A stretch of 64,000 nucleotides of DNA, from NCBI GenBank assembly GCA_963995505.1, contig OZ023184.1, positions 4,898,001-4,962,000 of the forward strand, read 5' to 3'. This stretch comes from Hypericum androsaemum. Its lineage: Eukaryota > Streptophyta > Magnoliopsida > Malpighiales > Hypericaceae. Positions 55,401 to 64,000 of this stretch are shown here, one piece after another. Position numbers and translations under genes: made by a program. The notes beneath the pieces were generated by a model, which did no database searches, had not been told where the DNA came from, and worked only from the letters and a program-made list of their open reading frames with translations. Each line of letters starts with the position of its first letter. Position 1 is the first letter of the stretch.

Positions 55401-56936
55401 GACATCTGAATAATGAAAAAAAATTTGCAACAAGTATTGGGCAATGTTGCATTATAAATAACTTGAATTTGAGACTTAAAATAACGATGATAAGTTTATA
55501 TGCATGCTCGGTGGTTGATGGTTGCAACTAGCTTATATTATACAACTAACCTGGGTTTACTTGCCCAGCAAAGCAGACAAACAAATAGAAAGCGAGGAAT
55601 AAAGTGGGTGTAGAGCAAGTGGAGGGAAAACACTTGATATGTAGGGAATTCTCAAAGCGAAAAAGTCCAATCTATTAAAAAGTGCGGACAACAACATAAC
55701 ATTGAAAATGGACGGATCAATTATTGGATATATTTTTAAACCCAATGATCAACTAACCCGGAGATTGCCCTTGAAATCTTACTCACGTAATGAATAGTCG
55801 CAGTGAAAATGTGAGAATATGGTCCAAGTCAAAATTTTAAAAAATAGTTTATAAAAGATTAGAAATTTATAAAAAATTCCGAAAACAGCGATCTTAATAA
55901 ATTAGAATTTTATGTATATTCCTCTTATTGGTTAAAATAAGTTAGTTTGGGAAGGTAAAAGATGGTTGAAGAGTGACAACTGACAACACTTGTTGTGCCG
56001 CTCGTAGTGAACAAATTAAGTTCCTGGCAAATTGTTGACTTCGACGACGACAAAAAACAATTTGCAGAAATGGTTAAATGGTCCCCCTCCTCCTCCAATT
56101 TCCATGTTATTTCTCTGATGATCTTTTGCTAGAACATACGTAGTAATTTCAACATCTTTGTTTAAGAAGACTCGGATCTAAGTCAACTGTATCTTCGACA
56201 AGGTAAGGGAATTAAGTTTACGTATTTTAGACTATACTCGTATACAACTTATTCAAAATAATGAATATTTTTAACATATCTCATTTTAATTCGTCACCAA
56301 AAAAAAATCTGTATAATCCATCAGAATCCATGTTACACTGAAGTTATTTTCAGTTATGTAGCCATTCCATTGTAAGAAATGGGACCATCCAAAAAAGAAA
56401 GAAAGCTGGTCCTTATTGTGCTGCAGTAATATTATAGAGAGGGGATTTCGAATCTTGAATAAATATTATGACTAAAATGACCAGCAGAGTGGTCTTATTA
56501 CAGTGTGATGAGATGTTACAGCTCTTATGTTTATATATTTTATTTCTGTCTATGAATTGTCATTTCATAATTTAATGAAAGACCTTTGGTTCATTCCTAA
56601 AAAAAGGGAGAGATATTTGAGCAGTTGAGCTTTTGGATATCCAGCCCAATATTTGGGCGCCTCTGCCCCAACCTGAACCGGCCCATCTTCCCTCTAAGGA
56701 CAAAAACTGGTCCACGCGATCGAAAACGTCAATTTATTAACTTCAGTCGAATTTTAAATTCGAATATGTAGATTTCAATAGTAGAAAAAATTTAAATTTA
56801 AATTCAATTGATATACGTATATGATATGACATCCTCGAACTGCATTGCTCATATTTTCAGGAGATCGTAGACCAAATTTAATGGAAAATTAGCAAAAATT
56901 AAAGATCGAAATTATATGCAAATTGAAGATACAAAA
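52448..56936. other. AT-rich intergenic
   Basis: No gene is supported. Short open frames at 53629-53856, 54746-54979 and 55557-55745 lack domains and typical exon composition. Confidence 0.45.
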
Positions 56937-57895
56937 TCAAAAGAGGGTAAACAAATAATCGCACTCTCTCTGATCATCATCGGCCACCAAGCTTCCATTA
57001 ATGGAAGATCCATTATTATCAAAAACAACCCTCAACTTGTCGCAATCCACTTCAAAAAAGAACTCATTGAAATAATAACCCGACTTGAACGTCATCTCCA
57101 ACCTCACCCTCAGCCCGAAAACCACAGCCCCGGTGGCGGACTTCTCGTCCCCATCGCGGCCACCACGTCCCTTGCGACCATCGCAGCGTCCCCGCCGGTC
57201 CCCGCTGCCATTCGGATGGTCAGGGTGTCGACCTCCTTATTCTCCACCGCGAAGGGCTTGATGAATGACGAGGCGAGGACGTTGTCGTCCTGGTAGTACA
57301 CGTAGGTGCCGCCCCCATCGAAGTTGACCTTGAGCTTGGTGTTGCGGTTCTTAACGGAGAGGGAGACGTCCCACGTGGAGGCGAGGCCGGAGGGCGAGGA
57401 GGCGTTGAAGTTGGAGACCGCGAAGGCGTCCACGTGGAAGGTGGGGGACTTTGGTTGGTAAACTAGGTACGTGACGTAGCTGGAGGTGGCGGTGAGGATG
57501 AGGAGGATGATTATTGTCACCATGATCGAGTGTAAAAATCGCAAGGCAGGGCCGTCCCAGGCGGCTAGGGCATAGGGGTAGTTTTGACCGTTCACATTGT
57601 TAGGGTTTGCGTAATAGTAAGGGGCGGGCGGGGCTTGTGCATGTGGGTAATTAGCCTGGTTGGCTTTGTTGGGAGGGAGAGGCGGGTAGTGTTGATAATT
57701 AGGGGGCATTTGTCCCGGCGGAGGGACCGCGTAGCCCACCGCGCTCGGGTGGTGTTTCGGTGAAACGGGCGATGGTGGTTGGTGGGAGTGTCCTTCGCTG
57801 CATTGTTGTTGGATGGATCAGCGGTTGTTGTTATCAGATTAATAATTGTTGTTATTTGTTTGGTGTTGATGTTGTTCGGAATAATCAAAAGCCAT
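56937..57895 (-). pseudogene. NHL-family (LEA_2) pseudogene
   Basis: Read from an ATG at 57895 (MAFDYSEQHQHQTNNNNY), the frame meets TAA at 57841-57839 and TGA at 57820-57818. It then continues with a Pro-rich N-terminus (HHPSAVGYAVPPPGQMPP), a membrane segment (IMVTIIILLILTATSSYVTY), and a LEA_2 domain with VYQPKSPTFHVDAFAVSNFN and SVKNRNTKLKVNFDGG. Near 57135-57150, in the GATGGGGACGAG stretch, the frame shifts by one base. The family-like ending (VVFGLRVRLEMTFKSGYYF...) lies in another frame and stops at 56937. Translation could still start at the in-frame ATG at 57709, but the C-terminal frameshift would remain. The third NHL locus on this strand has therefore decayed, unless these are sequence errors. 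The NHL subgroup is not determined. Confidence 0.8.
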
Positions 57896-58717
57896 TACTA
57901 AATTTATTGCATTCTTTCTCTCTTTCGAATTCTAATTTGAAAGAGAGAAGAGGAGTGGATTATTTCGGTGTTCAATAAATTTGAATATGGTGAAAGTAAC
58001 TAGAGAAGGAACGTGACAGGAGATTTTAGCGGAAGAAAAATTGACCGAGGCTTCTGTTTAAGGAGTGGTAGGTAATTTTGGTAAATGGGCATCGTTAGAC
58101 TTGTAGATTCTATCTTTAACTACTGGTTTATATTTTGCCACTCAATTCCCCACCTTTTACTATATTTTGACTGGTCCATATTTTCTGGCCCATAGAAATT
58201 TTTACTAAACGAGCAATGCTATCCTTTCTAAAGACTAACATGCACTCATATTAAAAAAAAGTTTAATGTCACATGAGTTCGATATTAAACAAAAGTACAT
58301 TTATCTTGCTTACCTGGTAATTTAAATGTATATTCTGATGATGAGGTCGGTCTCGTCGAATTGAGAGGTTCACGAGGAAGATCTTTTGACATATTAGTTT
58401 TTGGTCTTTTTATTTTTCTTCCTTCCTTTTATGTTAAATTTTCAAGAATGAGAAATTATAACGGTGAGGAGAAAGAGTCCCATGGTTTATATAATCAATG
58501 GAAGAGCTACCATTATTGGCAACGGTTAAAAAAGTAAGGTTTTGTTACCGTTGGAAGCAAAATGGCCCAATGGGCCCCTTACTCTATTTCAGCCCAAGGT
58601 TTTTCTTTTGGCCTAGCAAAAGCCCAGGACGAGGGGAAGCCTTGTAACAATATCCGATGAGTTCCTGCCAGGCCCATGAAATTGAATTCCTTCGTGTACT
58701 TAATTCTAATGCTATAT
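57896..58717. other. intergenic
   Basis: No gene is supported. Confidence 0.4.
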
Positions 58718-58726
58718 TATTATTTT

Positions 58727-59212
58727 GGGAAAAGTCCACATTAGTACATTGTGGTTTGCTCGATTATCAGAGATAGGTTTGTGGTTTCAAACTCATCAAA
58801 AAGGGTCCTGTGTTTTCACGGGCTCATCAATTAAAGGCTCGAATAGCTCCTCGAGCCTAGTCAGCGTCCATTGGGCTCTCCACATCAGAAACAACATTGT
58901 TTTTAATCTTATGTGGCACGCCACGTAGGATTTTTTAACTCGAAAATGCTGACGTGGCAAGTTAAAATTTTCAAACAACCCCACATCATCATTTTCGAGT
59001 AGAAAAAAATCCTACATGGCGTGCCACATAGGATTAAAAACAATGTTGTTCTGACGTGGAGAGCCCAATGGACGCTGACTAGGCTCGGGGAGCTATCCGA
59101 GCCTTTAATTGATGAGCCTGTGAAAATACAGGACCCTTTTTGATGAGTTTGAAACCACAAACCTATCTCTGATAATCGAGCAAACCACAATGTACTAATG
59201 TGGACTTTTTCC
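58727..59212. mobile_element. foldback MULE-like element (486 bp, almost all inverted repeat)
   Basis: The left arm from GGGAAAAGTCCACATTAGTA and the right arm ending TACTAATGTGGACTTTTTCC are complementary over roughly 200 bp each, with a central stretch around AAAATGCTGACGTGGCAAG. Perfect 9-bp TSDs TATTATTTT flank it (58718-58726 and 59213-59221), indicating Mutator-like mobilisation. Both strands give the same pseudo-peptide (WFARLSEIGLWFQTHQKGSC) because the arms mirror each other. It codes for nothing real. Confidence 0.88.
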
Positions 59213-59221
59213 TATTATTTT

Positions 59222-60550
59222 CTTACGATTGATTTAATAATCATGTTATTTTAAACATGTCCCTGTGGTTCTAATTCTGGTCATTTTTAAGGAAAAAAAC
59301 TATTTTTTTGAACCACAAAAACCTAATTGAAGAATTTTAAATCACACAAATATATGTGTCAAATTGCCTAGCCATTTTTCTTTTATTTTTTATAAAGAAA
59401 TGCTCTATTCTTTACTTTTCAAACAATGAAAATTTTCTCTCGCCTTGAACAAATTCTTAAAGGCTCCCTTGTTTTGCATGAAAATATTTTCTTTTTCAAA
59501 CAAATCTCAAAAAATGAAAATAAAATATTCAAAAAATATTTTGTCTAATAAAAATTATGCTTAGCTAAAGTAAGTCAGGAGGGAGGGGTGAAATTTGTGA
59601 GAAACTGAAATTTCTAATTTTTAGGTTCTGATTTTGAAATTTTTGAGAAGTCTGAGTACTGTGAATTACATTCATGTCAAGTTCAGTCCTCAGGAATCCC
59701 CAACTCTTGAAGGAAATACTTTGGATAATCATCCGGCTCATTAGCAACAACTTTTCTTGTAACATCTTCGTTGTCGGTGTCTCGCTTTTCCCCTAACTTG
59801 TCGTGCAAAAACGAAACAAGGTGTATACTTGACATGATGTGAAGGAGATCTAAGGTCTAGATTTAACATGTTGTATACTTATCAGAACAGAAAATGGACA
59901 TGTGTAATTTACCTTCAGAAAATTTGTACATTCCTTAACAAATCAGCTCTACTATAGGGTGATGTCACATCCACCATTTTCACCAAAAAAAATATAAATA
60001 AAACAGCTCAGCTCTAGACAATATTGAAAGTAGCAAACTTGGTGGTCATGCACTTATTCCAACTAAATAAGAATTGCCGAATTCTAATATTGAAACCACA
60101 ACAGTGGTAGAACTTTTTCGAAAGTGATTTTTCATCTTTTTAAATCTTATCTGACTTAAAAATAATCGATAATAACAAAAATTATTTATTTTTATTTATC
60201 ATACTCGCAGTTTATAAATATTTTAATATTAATTACCCTTACTAGAAGTAGAAGTTTTTGCAGCCATATGTGAATTCACTCTCTCCATGACATGAGACAC
60301 TCGAGTTCCTCTACCTTGGCTCTCTGAAACACTCTACTTGGTTCTGATGCCATCTAAAGAAACCGCCTCCCTGAAGTGAGTAAGGACGATTTACTACCTG
60401 ATTACGACAATAATTGGTGAAAATATACACGACAAATCCAACTTTTGGTAAAATTTTTACCAAATTGGAAAAAATTCCAACTTTTGTCAATTAAGGGTGA
60501 TGGTTTATTATTCAAATATATAATCTTAATTATATGAATAAACTATAAAT
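59222..60550. other. AT-rich intergenic
   Basis: No gene is supported. The right part may already belong to the LTR of the next copia element. Confidence 0.35.
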
Positions 60551-62179
60551 AAAAGTCATAAATAAAGGATTACCTCTTGTAGCGCAGAATCCACTTAATG
60601 CGTTCTTCAGAGGTTCTTCACAGGATCTTGATGATGGAGGCTCGTCACTGGTCGATCCCTACTCACGTATGAACGAAGCAGGGATTGGATTTCACCGCCT
60701 AAAAGCCTGGTGCTTTCTCAGAGAAAAACTGGAGAGAAAAAGAAGCGTTTCTTTTTCTCCCCGTGTGTTTGATTATCAGATTTTTTTTCCTCTTCCTTTT
60801 TCTTTCCTTTTTACGTATATAAAAAGAATATTAGAAGATAGAGATAAGAGTTTGAGTTGTTATCTATATAACCAACTCTACCCTGTAAAATCTCTTTTCA
60901 AATTAAATAAAAAGATACACAAATCTTTTTATTTATTTGATTTCTTTTGGATAATCATGGGTGGAAAAACCAACATCTCCCACTCACACATGATTGACCA
61001 TAATCAATCGACTCTCCCATTTTTTGCGTTTGGCAGATAGGCCGTGCGACCAGCATACATCGAGTGCACTTAGCTAAACCCAAGAGCACATAGCGACTAA
61101 TTGGATGATAGTATCTCGATTAGCACCTCCATCACATAAAGTATGCCTTACCCTAGGCCTTATCTCACATTCATTGTTTCCACATGTGATTTCTGAAACA
61201 ATTGATTCGTGTTCACTATTGTATTGCTCTCCACACAATAGACCGGTCAGTAAACCACAAATCTTTCAGAATGTGATCGATAAAGAACCTTCTCCTCTAA
61301 CTATATTTCTTCTATCATGATCGAGCTACTTTTTCAGTCAGCCTTGTCAGGTCGAATCTAAACCATGACCCTTTAAAGACTTTCCAAGCTAGCGACACTG
61401 AATCATACTTCCAAAATAAGTCAAGGATCTTAAGGGTAAAATTCTAAAAACTATAGTTTTCGGAGTTGGTCTCACACTAGAGAAACTGAAATCACTTTTA
61501 ATAAATTGATTTCTCATCCATAGGTCGAAAGCACACATGACACGATCCATGTGTTATGGTGTTTTGTCCTATGCAAAGGAGCGCATGTCTTTCACAAATA
61601 ACACCATACTAAAGCATCAGCCTCGATGTTCACAAACAACAGCTTTAGTCTACCCAAAGACTACTCTAGGCTATCAAGACAGAATCATGATAAGTTCTAC
61701 TTACTTCTTACCATTATATTCACATAATCCTATAAGTTCACAAAACTTATTTAATGCACCATCTATTGCTTGCACTATAAATAATCATGCACTTTAACAA
61801 GACCCTTTCTTGTAATTAAGCAAGACGGTATTCATATTTCAGAACAGGCACTCGATAATTAATGATGTTCTAAAACTGCCTCATCTCATTCAAGAATCAA
61901 CTTATGACTCCCACTGAGGTAAACACCCGTGTGAGTGGGCTACTTCTCTGTCCGATATGCATTATAGTAAATATTATTCAAATTAACATTCACATTTGTA
62001 TTACCAAAACAATATCAATTTTATTGAATAACAAATTCAATGTTCATGAATATGAACAAAAATATGTTCAGCAAATCCTGGGACCTGACATATTTCTCAA
62101 AATATGTCTCTAAGTACACCCTTAGCCGTTAGACATGCTTTCATATCTCTCATAGATACGTATTTTTATGTTCATTTCT

Positions 62180-62460
62180 TTACACACAATCATATCGCAA
62201 AAAATATACTCAATAGTTTTTATGAGGTTGTTAAGGATAAAAAGTTTAAGACTATCTTCAACCAGATCGCTTCTTGCATAGTAGCTACAAAAACTACATA
62301 TTAAGCTTACATAGCTCCCCGGGAGACAGACACAAGTCTGTTTCTTGCTACTCTATGAGATAGCAACTCTAATTAGCAAGAAAAATATCCCATTGTAGAT
62401 TTTCGTTCGTCCACATCCAATGCCCAATAGGCACTAGTATCATTCCTTAATATCAGGCCT
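62180..62460 (-). pseudogene. copia RNase H remnant (second element)
   Basis: The minus strand reads DTSAYWALDVDERKSTMGYF and, after broken codons, TMQEAIWLKIVL. These match the (D)RKSTSGY and KEAIWL landmarks of copia RNase H. Confidence 0.7.
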
Positions 62461-62683
62461 TAACCTTAACAACGCTATGAGCATTTTTGCAGTCGTGCTA
62501 AAGCACTTCATAATTTCTTTGACACTTGCCAGTATGCTATGCTCGGATTGAGACAATTCATAGCATATTCATAAAGGACATTCACTACTTTCTTTATATA
62601 CTTGGATATTTTGGGGTACAAGTCTTTATTGAGACAATGACCTTTTGAGTACTGGGGCATACTAGAGATTGATGTCATCACAT

Positions 62684-62974
62684 TTAAATCATTGAACTCA
62701 AACGATTCTTCGAAATCTTAACTTCGAGTATGTAATTAGCATCTCTCATATCTTTCATTTCAAAGTTGTACTTATAAACTTTGAGCTTGATAAGATATCC
62801 CGTATCATTTTTAGCTATCCGTATGTCATCTACATACCATGCATAATGGTACACTTTTCTAGAGCATGTAATGTTGACATTATGGTACTCGTCATTCATC
62901 ATACGATACGTTCGAATTATGATCAAAAATAAAATGACGGATATACCATTGTCTTGAAGACTGCTAGAGGCCAT
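62684..62974 (-). pseudogene. copia reverse transcriptase remnant with YVDD
   Basis: The frame carries AWYVDDIRIAKNDTGYLIKL and FEMKDMRDANYILEVKI, the copia RT catalytic region (normally YVDDMLI... and F.MKDLG.A.YILG). The YVDD is intact, but the flanks are substituted and lack the upstream domain in frame. Confidence 0.82.
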
Positions 62975-63630
62975 AAATTGATCTCTACAATTTTGTAAAC
63001 TCTATGTTCATGGCCTATCAAGATGCAACCCTCTGGTTGAACTATATATCTTCATCCAATTCTCTATTGAGAAATATGGTCTTCACATCCATTTGATGTT
63101 AGCTCTAAGTCCTTAACCATGGTAGCCAAAAAATCTTAATGGGCAGGAATTGAATCATGCATCATCATCTGAGAGCGACTCTACATAGTCAATTCTGTCA
63201 TGTTGCGTGAATCATTTGGCAGTTAAGCGAGCTACATGTTAGCTTTATGCTTAATTGTGAGAATTTATTTATTCTCAATTGCCTTACGCCCCCTTAGGTA
63301 GGTCAACCAGTTCTCAAACATGGTTTTATTTAATGAAAGTCTATTCTTCCACTATCGCTTTCATCCATTCATTTTTCTCGGGAGCTCATAGAGCATCTGA
63401 AATATATATATGTTCATTCTCATCTTGTAGGATTGCTAAAAGAATCTCACATATAACATTAACATATAATGTTATTAAGAGACCATTTCCTACACTTTCA
63501 ATCTCAAATTATCGGTGTGGAAAAAATATTTCACTTTTAGCTATACGTTTATCCTAGGTCAGATAAACATCTCTTATATTTATCATAACCGGGATCGTAT
63601 TCCATACTCCCACAGAAATTTGGAACTATA

Positions 63631-63835
63631 CTCCCACTGAGATGAAGATCATTTGGATCATGAACTTCCGGATCAATTGGAGGTAGATAAATATTATCTT
63701 TCTCCTCCACAAAATTATACTCCCACTGAGATGAAGATCAATCATACTCCCACTGAGATGAAGATCATTTGGATCATGAACTTCCGGATCAATTGGAGGT
63801 AGATAAATATTATCTTCCTCCTCCACAAAATTCTC
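63631..63835 (-). repeat. 116-bp offset tandem duplication in the copia linker
   Basis: CTCCCACTGAGATGAAGATC occurs at 63631, 63720 and 63747. The segment starting at 63631 (through CCGGATCAATTGGAGGTAG) is repeated almost exactly from 63747. On the minus strand it encodes the DPEVHDPNDLHLSG linker, duplicated out of frame. Confidence 0.8.
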
Positions 63836-64000
63836 TCACTCGGATGGAGTGATCCAGATGATTCTAGCTCATCAGTTTTTAAAAATATGACATTATGTGA
63901 TTCAAAATTCTGACACTTTATATTTTCATGTTCGCCATGAATACGTATCCCTTTGATACTTCAGAGTATCTTATGAAGACGTTAGCTTAGCTCTCGATCA

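Larger units (their letters stand above)
60560..64000 (-). mobile_element. 3' part of a heavily decayed Ty1/copia retrotransposon
   Basis: Minus-strand remnants appear in copia order across the window edge: an integrase-RT linker (EEEDNIYLPPIDPEVHDPND), an RT start (EKNEWMKAIVEE ... ELVDLPKGRKAIENK), RT with YVDDIRIAKND and FEMKDMRDANYILEVKISKN, then RNase H pieces (DERKSTMGYF, MQEAIWLK). They are followed by about 1.3 kb of non-coding DNA (about 60560-61900) that probably holds the 3' LTR. A polypurine-like minus CTCAGTGGGAG lies near 61905-61915. Stops are frequent in every part. The LTR limits and the 5' half are not resolved. Confidence 0.8.

Noticed and set aside
58725..59190. mirrored open frames on both strands as genes
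   Set aside because: They arise because the two arms of one foldback element are complementary.

Overview
The window is nuclear DNA of a flowering plant, most likely a eudicot. It is AT-rich, gene-sparse and intron-bearing. The genes belong to plant families: an SMXL/Clp-like phloem regulator, a type I MADS-box gene and NDR1/HIN1-like (NHL/LEA_2) membrane proteins. The spaces between them hold plant-type transposons and an endogenous plant pararetrovirus. No tRNA, rRNA or CRISPR array was seen. I cannot name the species.

Layout. 1-4.7 kb: intergenic, with one small hAT-like MITE at 1865-2006. 4.7-8.4 kb: a three-exon SMXL3-type gene (+). 8.4-11.9 kb: AT-rich intergenic. 11.9-14.2 kb: a LINE fragment split by a 2,085-bp solo LTR with a perfect 5-bp target-site duplication (TSD). 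14.45-19.3 kb: a decayed Ty1/copia element (-) with 176-bp LTRs, itself carrying a 605-bp hAT-like MITE. 20.3-21.95 kb: a complex AT-rich tandem array. 22.7-23.2 kb: another hAT-like MITE. 24.0-25.0 kb: an AGL80-like type I MADS gene whose frame is cut by one stop codon. 28.0-28.6 kb: a single-pass membrane protein of unknown function. 29.5-30.1 kb: a complete Cassandra-type TRIM whose LTRs carry 5S rRNA-like sequence. 31.4-42.2 kb: a compound endogenous pararetrovirus block between two (AT)n tracts. 43.3-57.9 kb: three NHL-family loci, all on the minus strand and about 7 kb apart (NHL3-like, NHL12-like and one pseudogene). Several MULE-type inverted-repeat elements lie among them. 60.5-64.0 kb: the 3' part of a second, badly decayed copia element (-).

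The pararetrovirus block is the most striking part. A nearly complete genome of about 7.5 kb lies in minus orientation: movement protein, coat protein with zinc knuckle, protease, RT, RNase H, a further ORF, a repeat-rich non-coding region and a Met-tRNA primer-binding site. It is joined to a 2-kb opposite-orientation fragment covering the zinc knuckle to RT. Both copies are broken by stops, frameshifts or deletions. A 1.2-kb MULE, possibly carrying a host coding fragment, has landed in the viral repeat array with a perfect 9-bp TSD. The arrangement suggests end-joining of several viral molecules into an AT microsatellite, and it resembles florendovirus insertions.

The host genes do not form an operon-like unit. 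The functional themes are phloem development (SMXL3), female gametophyte/endosperm-type transcription control (AGL80-like) and membrane-associated stress or defence proteins (NHL). All identifications are by eye from translated sequence and motifs.
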